NCBI GenBank assembly: GCA_963669265.1
Contig: OY769916.1
Location: 3,348,001 to 3,412,000 of the forward strand
DNA from: SZUA-547 sp963669265
GTDB lineage: Bacteria; Pseudomonadota; Alphaproteobacteria; Rhodobacterales; Rhodobacteraceae
Reading direction: 5' to 3'
Length of the DNA: 64,000 bases
Part shown: piece by piece, positions 9,025-17,449 of the stretch
Position numbering within the stretch: position 1 is the first letter of the stretch
How the letters are laid out: each line of letters begins with the position of its first letter
Translations under genes and position numbers: made by a program
Notes under the pieces: model-generated
The model's input: only the letters and a program-made list of their open reading frames with translations
Databases searched by the model: none
Told to the model about the DNA's origin: nothing

Positions 9025-10206
9025 TCAATGCGGCGCGCTGAAATCGGATGAATGCTGCTGCAGGTAGGTCAGCACCAGCTTGCTCTCGACCGCGTCCATG
9101 TTGGTGAAGCCGACCATGCCGTTGAATTGCGCAGGCCAGGCGTTCGCCGAAAAATGCTCAGGATCGGGTTGCGCGTGGCAGACGCTGCAACCGGACGCAT
9201 AGCTTTCTGACGCCACATCCCACAGCACGTCGGCGTCCTCGACGAATCCCTTGGCGTCGGCCCAAAGTTCGACCTGCACCTCGCTCCAGTCCAGCCCGGT
9301 GTTGTCGTCGTTTCGCGTTTCGCTGGCGCGGACGATCTCGGCGTTCTGCGCGGTCTCCCGCTCAAGCACCGCGACGCGCATATTGATGCCGAAATCGCTG
9401 TAGAGAACGCGGCCGTAACCCTTGTCCTTGCGCCAGGCGTCAAGCTGCAAACGGACCTTTTCCCCCTGGGCGCCGACCACCACGACCGGCGCGCCAAGCT
9501 CCAGCGAGCCGGCTGGCTTTGTCAGCGCTTCATCCTCGAACAGCGCGACCGTATCGGCCGCGAAATAGTCCTCTCCATCCGTCAGAGAACTTGAGGCCTG
9601 TCCTTCCAAGGCGACAAGTATCGGGCTTTCGCCGGTGCTTTCGGGCAATTGGTGGGCGATGCCCTTGTGGCACTGGATGCAGCCTGTGTTCAGCTTGGCG
9701 GCGGGCTGCATGTAGAACACGGCCTCGTCGGACATTTCCGACCAGTCCATGCTGTCATAATCGTGACAGTTGCGGCATTCGAGCGAGCCGTTCGCTTCGA
9801 ACCGCGCCCATTCGTGCCGGGCCAGCTCCTCGCGTTTGGCGGCGAATTTCTCAGGCGTGTCGATCGTGCCGAACAGCGCGCCCCACACCTCTTTGCTGGC
9901 CTGCATCTTGCGGGCGATCTTGTTGGTCCATTCATGGGGAACATGGCAATCGGGGCAGGTTGCGCGCACGCCGGTGCGGTTCTCCCAATGCACGGTTTCC
10001 TGAAGCTCGGCGTAGACGTTGTCGCGCATCTCGTGACAGGAAATGCAGAACTCTTCGGTATTCGTCGCCTCCAGGGCGGTGTTGAACCCGCCCCAGAAGA
10101 TGATGCCGGTCAAGAAGCCGCCGAAGGACAGCATGCCGAGGCTGATGGTCGTGGGCGGGCTGGACAGCGTGCGCCAAAAACTCGAGAGGCTGGATTTGAA
10201 GCTCAT
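9025..10206 (-). CDS. torC: Pentaheme c-type cytochrome TorC
   Basis: This 393-residue membrane-anchored cytochrome of the NapC/NirT family passes electrons from the quinol pool to TorA. It has one N-terminal membrane helix (about residues 22-44). Four C-x-x-C-H motifs (CISCH, CPDCH, CRNCH, CIQCH) fill the N-terminal half. A fifth (CSVCH) lies in the C-terminal domain that distinguishes TorC from four-heme NapC. Its ATG overlaps the torE stop by four bases and torA begins 10 bases after it, so the operon is tightly coupled. Heme attachment would need the Ccm system encoded elsewhere. Confidence 0.9.
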   Translation of the reverse strand: MSFKSSLSSFWRTLSSPPTTISLGMLSFGGFLTGIIFWGGFNTALEATNTEEFCISCHEMRDNVYAELQETVHWENRTGVRATCPDCHVPHEWTNKIARKMQASKEVWGALFGTIDTPEKFAAKREELARHEWARFEANGSLECRNCHDYDSMDWSEMSDEAVFYMQPAAKLNTGCIQCHKGIAHQLPESTGESPILVALEGQASSSLTDGEDYFAADTVALFEDEALTKPAGSLELGAPVVVVGAQGEKVRLQLDAWRKDKGYGRVLYSDFGINMRVAVLERETAQNAEIVRASETRNDDNTGLDWSEVQVELWADAKGFVEDADVLWDVASESYASGCSVCHAQPDPEHFSANAWPAQFNGMVGFTNMDAVESKLVLTYLQQHSSDFSAPH

Positions 10207-10448
10207 CTATCCACTCCATCCGTCGGGGCGGCGTTAGGACCATCTGAATCGGCGGACTCAGGCGCGGGGGGCGCAGCCTCGAATGCGACATTCGGCGGGC
10301 CATAGATCTCGTGGCTGATCCAGACGACGAAGCCGTAGCCGCCAACGAAGGCGACCGCCAACGCCGGCAGGATGACAAGGGTGAAAATTAGGAATGTGGG
10401 CCACTCCCGCGATCGCGGCCCCCGTCTGTCCTCGACGCTGAACGACAT
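10203..10448 (-). CDS. torE: Small membrane protein TorE (NapE/TorE family)
   Basis: This 81-residue protein has one membrane helix (about residues 18-44) containing the V-G-G-Y-G-F-V-V-W motif followed by Y-G-P-P, typical of the NapE/TorE family that accompanies periplasmic nitrate or TMAO reductases. Its biochemical role is not settled. The C-terminal 30 residues are Pro/Ala/Asp-rich and look disordered. It is the first gene of a torE-C-A-D operon and overlaps torC by ATGA. The FNR-type box lies about 110 bases upstream. Confidence 0.8.
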   Translation of the reverse strand: MSFSVEDRRGPRSREWPTFLIFTLVILPALAVAFVGGYGFVVWISHEIYGPPNVAFEAAPPAPESADSDGPNAAPTDGVDR

Positions 10449-10875
10449 CGTGTCCCCCCGTTGTTTCGCGCGTTGGGTCGGCGAGTCTCCAAGCGGTCCC
10501 GGATCCGAAGCCGCCTAGATTGAACGGGCAGAATAGCACCCGCTCATGCGGCAAGGATTGATTGCAATCAATTTCCGGGTGAATCCTTGGGTATCGCTGG
10601 ACGAACGCAAATCAGTATCTGCTGGCAGGCATAAGGGCGAACCTTGGCCAAACTTGGCCATCTTCCGCCCCCCGCCGCCACGGGTTCATCACGAGGCCTG
10701 CGATCCTGACGCGCTTGACGGCGATCAAGCGGGTTTCGATAATCGAACCAGACCCGATGTCTTGATTTTTTTCTCGTGGACATCGCCATTTGTGAACTGC
10801 AACCACAGAGTGAGGGTGCGCGCGTTGAGCGAGCCTCGTGACATCGACAGCGGTTCCTTGAACAAGCGGTCCCGC
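10449..10875. promoter_or_regulatory. Divergent control region between torECAD and the Crp/Fnr gene
   Basis: This is a 427-base interval without a supported gene. The plus-strand frame into the regulator is open from 10546, but that part has poor coding character and runs across the FNR-type box, so I treat it as leader. It holds the box at 10558-10571. Possible alternative regulator starts at 10816 (GTG) and 10825 (TTG, with GAGGG eight bases before it) also lie here. Confidence 0.5.
10558..10571. promoter_or_regulatory. FNR-type binding site TTGATTGCAATCAA
   Basis: This is a perfect TTGAT-N4-ATCAA palindrome, the consensus bound by FNR, ANR and FnrL-type regulators. Its centre is about 116 bases upstream of the torE start, a distance that allows class II activation if the torE leader is about 75 bases long. 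The neighbouring regulator has an E-x-x-S-R recognition helix, which in this family reads TTGAT. I infer oxygen-limited induction of torECAD, with or without autoregulation. Confidence 0.75.
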
Positions 10876-11640
10876 ATGGGCGCGCTCGCCGGACAGTCCT
10901 CCATCGCCATACCGTCCGAGGCTCTGCGGCCCGAGGCCGCTCAGGATATCGCCGGCCTTGAAGGCTGGTCTGACGTGTCGGAGGAGGCGGCTAGGGATCT
11001 CGTGGCCGGCGCACGGCTGATCGAGGTCTCCCGCGGCGAGGATATCCCAACCGATATCGGCGTTCTCCTCTCTGGAATAGCGGGGGTCAGGCGCGAGCAT
11101 TCCGACGGGCGGCGCCTCTATTGCTCGCTGTTTCACCGCGGCGATTTGTTCGATCTCCGGCGTGAGGCGCGGCAGCGCCAGGGCTTAGTTTTGGCCGTCA
11201 CCGATGTGCGGGTGCTCTGCCTCAAGGCCGCGATCGTCAACGCCTCGGCGCATGCGCATCCGGAACTCGCCGAATTCCTGATCCGACAGCTCCGCGAATA
11301 TGCGGCGCGGTTGCGGGATCATTGTTCCGACATCGTCTTCAAGACGCCGCTCGAACGTCTCGCCTCTGTTCTGCTCGAGCTGCGCCGCTGGCCCGGCGTC
11401 GCCGACGACGCCCAGACATCAGAGCACTTCGTCCTGACGCTGCCCATCACCCGTGCGGATATCGCCAGCTATATCGGCATGAAGCCGGAAACCGTGAGCC
11501 GCGGTCTGCAGCAACTCGCGCGAGAGGGCGTTATCCGCAAAGCCGGCCGGAACACGCTGAACGTGCTCGATGTCCCAGCCCTTCGCACGATCGCCAATGG
11601 CGGCCGGCCGCGTGGCGCGGCCGCGGCGTGGCGGCGATAG
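10876..11640 (+). CDS. Crp/Fnr-family transcriptional regulator
   Basis: This regulator has about 254 residues with a cyclic-nucleotide-binding-like sensor fold followed by a C-terminal winged helix. The recognition segment M-K-P-E-T-V-S-R carries the E-x-x-S-R pattern of FNR relatives. The N-terminal cysteine cluster of oxygen-sensing FNR is missing; the three cysteines lie in the body of the sensor. A direct Fe-S sensor is therefore unlikely and a FixK/DNR-like role more so. It diverges from torECAD and shares its FNR-type box. The start is uncertain: ATG 10876 is used here, GTG 10816 and TTG 10825 are alternatives. TMAO or NO sensing are both possible. Confidence 0.75.
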   Translation: MGALAGQSSIAIPSEALRPEAAQDIAGLEGWSDVSEEAARDLVAGARLIEVSRGEDIPTDIGVLLSGIAGVRREHSDGRRLYCSLFHRGDLFDLRREARQRQGLVLAVTDVRVLCLKAAIVNASAHAHPELAEFLIRQLREYAARLRDHCSDIVFKTPLERLASVLLELRRWPGVADDAQTSEHFVLTLPITRADIASYIGMKPETVSRGLQQLAREGVIRKAGRNTLNVLDVPALRTIANGGRPRGAAAAWRR

Positions 11641-11697
11641 CTCTGCCAACCAATTTGAAGATTGGCTTCACCTCGCCAACGCCGTCGATCGCATTTC

Positions 11698-12732
11698 TCA
11701 GACCGTCTGACCGGGCACAAGCTGAAAGCCAATATCCACGGCCTCCTGGGTCGGCTCGCCGAGGATGGCTTTGAGGACCGTCTCCGCCGCCAGCTGGCCC
11801 AATCTCAGATGCGGCACGTGAATCGTGCTCATGCGTTTCGGCAGGATAGAGCCGATGGGCAGATTGCCCCAGCCCGCGATGCCGATATCGTCGGGCAGGC
11901 TCAGCCCGCGCGATTGGCAATACATCACGCCTCCCGCCGCCATATTGTCGTTCTGATAGAACAGAGCGTCGACTTTCGTCGTGCGGCTGAGGAATTGCTC
12001 CGTCGCGTAAAAGCCGGCATAAAATCCGGGCGTGTCCTTCAGGATATGGGCGTCCACCACGGCGCCGTCGCCATCCGAAATCGCCTTGCGCCAGCCGTGA
12101 TAACGGGCCTGCGCCGAATGCGCGGTGTCGTGATGGGTGCCGATATAGCCTAGGCGGCGATGCCCGCGTTCGCTCATGAACCGGCCCATCGCATAGCCGC
12201 TGTCGAACTGGTTGATCCCAACCGAGAGATCCAGCGGCGAGGAGTTCAGATCCCAAATCTCGACGACAGGCACCCCGCTGTCGCGCAGCAATTGGCGGGT
12301 GCGCTCCGTGTGGTTCCGACCGGTGACGATCAGGCCTGCTGGGCGCCATTCGAGCACCGTCTCAATCCACTGTTCGACCGATTCCAAATCGTATTGCGAG
12401 ACGCAGAGCGCCGCCTGATATCCAAGCGTATTCAGCTTTCGCTCGATGCCTTCGAGGACCTGGGCGAAGACTTCATTGCCGAGGTCCGGGATCGACACGC
12501 CGACAAATGTCGACGTGCCCGCCGCCGAAAAGGCGGCGGCCATGCGATTCTGCACATAGCCCAGGCGCTGGACCTCCTCCAATACCCGATCACGGGTCTC
12601 TTCAGAGAATCCCTTGCCGTCGTTCAAAACTCGGGATGCGGTCATCTTTGACACGCCCGCAGCTTCGGCCACTTGCGCGAGGCTGACTCTGTTTTTCTTT
12701 CTATTTCCGTATCTTACTGGATTTTTCGCCAC
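11698..12732 (-). CDS. LacI-family sugar-responsive repressor
   Basis: This 344-residue LacI/GalR repressor has an N-terminal helix-turn-helix (S-L-A-Q-V-A-E-A-A-G-V-S-K-M-T-A-S-R-V-L, about residues 17-36), a hinge and a periplasmic-binding-like effector domain. It starts with GTG at 12732. The T-A-S-R-V-L recognition element is that of gluconate-type GntR/LacI members, whose operators are TTACCGGTAA-like, exactly what lies beside it. It diverges from the sugar ABC operon starting at 12859 and probably represses it and itself until a sugar or sugar acid binds. The effector cannot be read from the sequence. Confidence 0.88.
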   Translation of the reverse strand: MAKNPVRYGNRKKNRVSLAQVAEAAGVSKMTASRVLNDGKGFSEETRDRVLEEVQRLGYVQNRMAAAFSAAGTSTFVGVSIPDLGNEVFAQVLEGIERKLNTLGYQAALCVSQYDLESVEQWIETVLEWRPAGLIVTGRNHTERTRQLLRDSGVPVVEIWDLNSSPLDLSVGINQFDSGYAMGRFMSERGHRRLGYIGTHHDTAHSAQARYHGWRKAISDGDGAVVDAHILKDTPGFYAGFYATEQFLSRTTKVDALFYQNDNMAAGGVMYCQSRGLSLPDDIGIAGWGNLPIGSILPKRMSTIHVPHLRLGQLAAETVLKAILGEPTQEAVDIGFQLVPGQTV

Positions 12733-12738
12733 TATGAG

Positions 12739-12748
12739 TTACCGGTAA
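12739..12748. promoter_or_regulatory. LacI-type operator 1, TTACCGGTAA
   Basis: This perfect 10-bp palindrome is extended as AGTTACCGGTAAACT with partial symmetry. It lies six bases upstream of the repressor's GTG, where binding would block the repressor's own transcription or translation start. The sequence matches the class of operators recognised by gluconate-type LacI-family proteins. Confidence 0.6.
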
Positions 12749-12793
12749 ACTTCCTATTGACATAGCTCGATCCTGCCGTCACGTTAATCGAAG

Positions 12794-12805
12794 GTTATCG
12801 GTAAC
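12794..12805. promoter_or_regulatory. LacI-type operator 2, GTTATCGGTAAC
   Basis: This 12-bp near-perfect palindrome (one mismatch) is related to operator 1. Its centre is 56 bases from that of operator 1 and about 60 bases before the ABC ATPase start at 12859. The two-site arrangement suggests cooperative repression, perhaps with looping. Confidence 0.55.
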
Positions 12806-12858
12806 TCAAGGCGTGTTGAAAACAGACGCCGGGTCAATGAATCAAGGGAGGGGCGAAA

Positions 12859-14388
12859 GTGACCGATATTCGCGACGGCCTTTTCTTTGACCGTGTGGAC
12901 AAGCATTTCGGCGGAACCTACGCGCTGCGAAACGTGTCGCTGCGCGTCGCGCGCGGCGAGATCGTGGCGCTTCTGGGTGAAAATGGCGCTGGCAAGTCGA
13001 CGCTCATCAAAACCCTCGGCGGCATCCATCAGCCGGATGGCGGCGATGTGCAGATCGACGGAGTCTCCTATCGCCACACGCCCGGCGGCTTTGGCGAAAA
13101 GCGCTCGGTCGCGTTCATACATCAGGATCTCGGTCTGATCGAATGGATGACCGTCGCCGAGAACATGGCCCTGGCCTTGGGATACGCCCGCAAATTCGGC
13201 GGGCTGGTGGACTGGCGAAAAGTCGACCAATTCGCTGAAGAGGCATTGCAGAAGGTTGGATGCGACTTCGCGCCGAGCATGCGCGTCAACCGGCTGACGC
13301 GGACGGAGAAGTCGTTGGTGGCGATCGCCCGTGCGCTGTCCGTCGACTGCGATTTTCTGGTGCTCGACGAGCCCACGGCGTCCTTGCCGGCGAATGAGGT
13401 CGAGGGGCTTTTTGACGCCATCCGACCGCTGAAGGAACGCGGCGTTGGCATGATCTACGTCTCGCACCGCTTGGATGAGGTCTTCCGCATTTCCGATCGC
13501 GCGGCCGTCCTGCGCGACGGTGAAATGGTCGGCATGCGCGACACCAAACATACGACGCCGGAAGAGCTTGTGCATATGATTGTCGGGCGCAAGACGCGCC
13601 AGATCAACAAGCCGACGCGAGATGACGGACGCACACTTCTGAAGGTCTCCGATCTCACCTGTGACGACGTCGGTCCGGCGAATTTCAGCCTGAACGAAGG
13701 TGAGATACTCGGGCTGGTGGGGCTGCGCGGGGCAGGGCATGAGGACGTCGCGCGCGCGCTCTTTGGCGTGCGGCCCTATGGCGGCAAGGTCATTCTGGAC
13801 GGCGAACCGCTGAAGCTGGGCTCGGCGCTGGAGGCGATGGATCACGGCATCGGTCTTGTGGCCCGCGACCGCACGGAGGAGTCGGTCGCAGGAAGTCTGA
13901 ACGTCCGCGAGAATATTTTCCTCAATCCTGCATCGGTCGGCCGCCGCATTTGGTCCACGCTCACACGGCGGGCGGAGGCGGAGCAGGCCGTTGAGATTGG
14001 CGACAGCCTTGGCCTGTCTCCAAATGATCCGGATCTGTCTGTCGAGGCGCTCTCTGGCGGCAATCAGCAAAAAGTCGTGGTTGGCCGCTGGCTCGCCACC
14101 AAGCGTAAGCTTCTCATCTGCGAAGATCCGACGGCCGGGGTCGATGTCGGCGCCAAGGCGGAGATTTACGCGCTTATTCGGCAGGCGGTCGAACAGGGCG
14201 TGGCTGTCATTCTGGTGTCGACCGATTTCGAGGAAGTCGCGGCGATCTGTAATCGCGCGGTCATCTTCAGCCAGGGCAAAATCGTGGCTGAATTGAAGGG
14301 CCATGAGGTCAACACCGAGCAGTTGATCCAGTCCGCCTCCGCCACCAATTTGCGAAACGGGGAAACCGAGTCTTATGCAGTCCATTGA
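12859..14388 (+). CDS. Sugar ABC transporter, two-domain ATP-binding protein (RbsA/MglA type)
   Basis: This 509-residue cytoplasmic ATPase of a CUT2-class sugar importer has two nucleotide-binding halves. The first has Walker A G-E-N-G-A-G-K-S-T (about residue 40) but a degenerate signature (L-T-R-T-E-K in place of L-S-x-G-x-x). The second has a degenerate Walker A, as usual for RbsA relatives, and a good signature L-S-G-G-N-Q-Q-K. The GTG start has GGGAGG just upstream. It overlaps the permease gene by 14 bases and is first in the plus-strand operon controlled by the LacI operators. The substrate is probably a pentose, hexose or derivative. Confidence 0.9.
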   Translation: MTDIRDGLFFDRVDKHFGGTYALRNVSLRVARGEIVALLGENGAGKSTLIKTLGGIHQPDGGDVQIDGVSYRHTPGGFGEKRSVAFIHQDLGLIEWMTVAENMALALGYARKFGGLVDWRKVDQFAEEALQKVGCDFAPSMRVNRLTRTEKSLVAIARALSVDCDFLVLDEPTASLPANEVEGLFDAIRPLKERGVGMIYVSHRLDEVFRISDRAAVLRDGEMVGMRDTKHTTPEELVHMIVGRKTRQINKPTRDDGRTLLKVSDLTCDDVGPANFSLNEGEILGLVGLRGAGHEDVARALFGVRPYGGKVILDGEPLKLGSALEAMDHGIGLVARDRTEESVAGSLNVRENIFLNPASVGRRIWSTLTRRAEAEQAVEIGDSLGLSPNDPDLSVEALSGGNQQKVVVGRWLATKRKLLICEDPTAGVDVGAKAEIYALIRQAVEQGVAVILVSTDFEEVAAICNRAVIFSQGKIVAELKGHEVNTEQLIQSASATNLRNGETESYAVH

Positions 14389-15433
14389 ATCCAATGCGCT
14401 GGAGCCGACGACCGCGGATACGGCCGGGCTAAGCCCGCGCGCGCGGTTGCTGAGATTCCTGCCGGTTTATGGCCTCGTCATTCTGACCCTGCTTCTGATC
14501 GTGCTCTTCAGCCTTTTGTTGCCGGAGACGTTTCCGACGCTTCTGAACCTGCGATCGATCCTCGCCGACAAGGCGATCATCGCCATCCTGTCGCTCGCCG
14601 CGATGATCCCGATGGTGACCGGGAAAATCGATTTGACGGTCGGCTACAGCATCGTGCTTTGGCATATTCTGGTCATTAGCCTGCAAATCGCCGGCGTGCC
14701 CTGGCCGCTCGCCTGTGTGATCATTCTCGCCTGCGGCGCATTCGTGGGCTTCTTGAACGGCGTCCTAGTCGAAGTCGCCAAGATCGACAGCTTTATCGCG
14801 ACGCTGGGGACCGGGACTGTGATCTATGCGCTTGCGCTTTGGCACACGGGGGGGCGTCAGGTCGTCGCCCAGCTTGAACCCGGGTTCTACAAGCTCTCGA
14901 CGACCTTCGTATTCGGGCTTCCGATCACCGCGTATTACGTGATCGTGCTGGCGGTGATCATGTGGGTGTTGCTCGAATACACGCCGCTTGGCCGGTACCT
15001 TTACGCCATCGGGGCCAATCCCAAGGCGGCCTCGCTGAACGGCATCCGCGTCGAGCGCTATACGATGCTGGCCTTTATGACGTCTGGTCTGCTGTCCGCT
15101 ATCGCGGGCATCTTGCTGGCGTCGAAATTGCGCATCGGGCAGGCGAGCGTCGGGCTTGAATACCTGCTGCCCGCGCTCGTCGGCGCGTTTCTGGGATCCA
15201 CCACCATCAAGCCCGGCCGGGTCAACGTCTGGGGCACTCTGGTCGGCGTCGTGATCCTGGCGGTGGGCATTTCAGGCATTCAGCAATTCGGCGGCTCATT
15301 CTGGGTTGAGCCCATGTTCAACGGCGTCACGCTTCTGGTCGCGATCGGCATCGCCGGGTTCGCGCAGCGCAAGAGAGGCGCGGTCAAACACAGCAAGGCG
15401 GAAACCTCGGAGAAGGTCCCGCCCGGCAACTGA
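14375..15433 (+). CDS. Sugar ABC transporter permease (RbsC/BPD_transp_2 family)
   Basis: This 352-residue inner-membrane permease has about ten hydrophobic segments. It has the CUT2 permease motif near G-x-N-P-K-A-A-S-L-N-G-I (about residues 211-222), which in this family contacts the ATPase. The N-terminal 30 residues are cytoplasmic and polar. It overlaps the ATPase gene and precedes the binding protein by 25 bases, forming the first complete importer (system A). Confidence 0.9.
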   Translation: MQSIESNALEPTTADTAGLSPRARLLRFLPVYGLVILTLLLIVLFSLLLPETFPTLLNLRSILADKAIIAILSLAAMIPMVTGKIDLTVGYSIVLWHILVISLQIAGVPWPLACVIILACGAFVGFLNGVLVEVAKIDSFIATLGTGTVIYALALWHTGGRQVVAQLEPGFYKLSTTFVFGLPITAYYVIVLAVIMWVLLEYTPLGRYLYAIGANPKAASLNGIRVERYTMLAFMTSGLLSAIAGILLASKLRIGQASVGLEYLLPALVGAFLGSTTIKPGRVNVWGTLVGVVILAVGISGIQQFGGSFWVEPMFNGVTLLVAIGIAGFAQRKRGAVKHSKAETSEKVPPGN

Positions 15434-15458
15434 GACAACGTAGTGAGGGAGGAAAACT

Positions 15459-16556
15459 ATGTTTAAAAAAACACTACTCTTTGGCGCTCTGGCGTTGATC
15501 CCGCTTGGACTGTCTGCGCCGGCGAGCGCGCAATCCGTCGACGAGGCCAAGCAGTTTGTGGCGCAATTCGCGTCCAAGCAATATACATGGACCGGACCAA
15601 CCAGCGGACCCGCCGCGCAGCCCGACAAGCTGATCGTCATGCTGGCGTCTGATCTCACCAATGGCGGTGTTCTGGGCGCGGCCGACGGCGTGCAGGAAGC
15701 CGTGGACGCGATCGGCTGGGAGTTGCGGCTGATCGAGGGCGGCGGCACGATTTCAGGCCGGACCGCGGCGTTCAGTCAGGCGTTGGCGCTTAAGCCGGAC
15801 GGCATCATCATCAACGGGTTCAACCCGACCGAACAACAGGTTGGAATGGAGGCCGCGAAAGAAGCCGCGATCCCGATGGTCTCGTGGCACGCCACCTCCG
15901 ACAACGGTCCGGCGGAGGATCTGGGGCTGTTCGCGAATGTCACCACCAATGCGCGCAACGTCTCGCTCGCGGCGGCTTATTGGGCCTATGTGGACGCCGA
16001 CGAGAAGCCTGCGGTCGTGATCTTCACGGACTCGACCTATCAGATCGCCATCGACAAGGCCGACTGGATGAAGGAGGCGATCGAGAAGCTGGGCGGCGAA
16101 GTGTTGGAATATGTTGATACGCCGATTGCCGAGACGTCCTCCCGCATGCCGCAACTGACCACGTCACTGTTGCAGCGGCACGGCGCCAAATGGACCCACA
16201 GCCTGGCCATCAACGATCTCTATTTCGACTTCATGGGACCATCGCTGGCCGCCGCCGGAATTCCGGGCGATGGCGCGCCCGTCGCGGTCGCGGCTGGAGA
16301 CGGCAGCCAGGCGGCGTATCAGCGCGTGCGCACGCGGGAATACCAGGCGGTGACCGTGGCCGAACCCCTGAACTTGCAGGGGTGGCAGATGGTTGACGAG
16401 CTCAACCGGGCCTTCGCCGGTGAAAGCTGGTCAGGCTTCGCCTCGCCGCTGCATGTGGTCACGCCAGACAACATCGAATTCGATGGCGGTCCGGACAACC
16501 GGTTCGACCCGAATAACGGCTACCGGGACGCCTACAAGAAAATCTGGGGCAAGTGA
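15459..16556 (+). CDS. Sugar ABC transporter substrate-binding protein (system A)
   Basis: This 365-residue periplasmic binding protein of the ribose/galactose class has a signal peptide that ends at A-S-A-Q (about residue 24). The mature part has the two-lobe type I fold with repeated L-K-P-D-G-I-I-I-N-G and N-V-T-T-N-A-type hinge regions. A strong GGGAGG lies nine bases before the ATG. A perfect 12-bp-arm hairpin follows the gene. The ligand is not evident; the catabolic genes downstream point to a sugar, lactone or sugar acid. Confidence 0.88.
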   Translation: MFKKTLLFGALALIPLGLSAPASAQSVDEAKQFVAQFASKQYTWTGPTSGPAAQPDKLIVMLASDLTNGGVLGAADGVQEAVDAIGWELRLIEGGGTISGRTAAFSQALALKPDGIIINGFNPTEQQVGMEAAKEAAIPMVSWHATSDNGPAEDLGLFANVTTNARNVSLAAAYWAYVDADEKPAVVIFTDSTYQIAIDKADWMKEAIEKLGGEVLEYVDTPIAETSSRMPQLTTSLLQRHGAKWTHSLAINDLYFDFMGPSLAAAGIPGDGAPVAVAAGDGSQAAYQRVRTREYQAVTVAEPLNLQGWQMVDELNRAFAGESWSGFASPLHVVTPDNIEFDGGPDNRFDPNNGYRDAYKKIWGK

Positions 16557-16587
16557 GTCTGGCGCCGTCGCACTGACGCCCAGAACC

Positions 16588-16613
16588 CGCAGCATGCGCG
16601 TGCGCATGCTGCG
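16588..16613 (+). promoter_or_regulatory. Intercistronic hairpin after the system A binding-protein gene
   Basis: This inverted repeat has perfect 12-base arms (CGCAGCATGCGC and its complement) separated by two bases. It lies 32 bases after the binding-protein stop and before the next ATPase gene. There is no T-tract, so it is more likely an mRNA-stabilising or partial-termination hairpin than a full terminator. Confidence 0.65.
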
Positions 16614-16679
16614 CCTCCTAATCAGCCACGCGCCTCGGATGAATCGTCCAGCACGAACCGCAGCCAGTTGGGATGCAGC

Positions 16680-17438
16680 ATGAGCAATCAACCAATCGTC
16701 GAAATGCGCAATATCACCAAACGATTTGGTGGCGTCGTCGCGCTCCAGAATGTCGACCTGAAAGCCTATGCCGGAGAGGTGCTGGCCATCGTCGGCGACA
16801 ATGGAGCGGGCAAGTCCACGCTGATCAAGGTGCTGACCGGCGTCTATCAGCCGAGCGAGGGCGAGATCCTGCTGGACGGTCAGCCATTCTCCATGGCGAA
16901 CCATTCCGACGCCATCGCGAACGGCATTGACGCGGTGTATCAGAACCTGGCGATCGCCGATCACCTGACGCCGGCGCAAAACCTCTTTCTCGGCTCGGAG
17001 CTCACCAAGCGCGTGCTGGGCGTCGAGATCTTGGACAATCGCACCATGCATGAACAGGCGGTCGCCGTGCTGCGGGACCGTTTGGGCGTGAAACTAAAAA
17101 GCATGGACGTGCCCACTGAAAGCCTCTCCGGCGGGCAACGTCAGGCCGTGGCGATCGCGCGAGCGGTGCGGCACAATGATCTGCGCGTGCTGGTGATGGA
17201 TGAGCCGACGGCGGCCCTTGGGCCGCAGGAAACGGCGCGCACGCTTGCGCTGATCAAAACCCTTCGTGAACAAGGCCTTGCGGTCATCGTCATCTCGCAC
17301 TCGCTGGATGACGTGTTTGAGATTTCCGACCGGATCCATGTCCAGCGGCGCGGGCAATGCGCTGGCGTCGTGATGACCAAGGATGTGTCGAATGAAGATG
17401 TGCTCGGCATGATCGTCGGCGCGAAAACCGCAGCCTGA
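16680..17438 (+). CDS. Sugar ABC transporter, single-domain ATP-binding protein (FrcA type)
   Basis: This ATPase has 252 residues, half the length of RbsA, with one complete nucleotide-binding domain: Walker A G-D-N-G-A-G-K-S-T, signature L-S-G-G-Q-R-Q, Walker B L-V-M-D-E-P-T-A-A-L and switch histidine in I-S-H-S-L. This layout is that of fructose-type FrcA and related importers. A TTG four codons upstream is open but ATG 16680 is the better start. It is 12 bases from its permease. It begins the second importer (system B), in the same direction as system A. Confidence 0.88.
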   Translation: MSNQPIVEMRNITKRFGGVVALQNVDLKAYAGEVLAIVGDNGAGKSTLIKVLTGVYQPSEGEILLDGQPFSMANHSDAIANGIDAVYQNLAIADHLTPAQNLFLGSELTKRVLGVEILDNRTMHEQAVAVLRDRLGVKLKSMDVPTESLSGGQRQAVAIARAVRHNDLRVLVMDEPTAALGPQETARTLALIKTLREQGLAVIVISHSLDDVFEISDRIHVQRRGQCAGVVMTKDVSNEDVLGMIVGAKTAA

Positions 17439-17449
17439 CGGGGAAGAAA

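Noticed and set aside
12784..14394. 536-codon minus-strand open frame
   Set aside because: It is antisense to the RbsA-type ATPase gene, which has clear family motifs; the antisense product looks like a codon-bias shadow.
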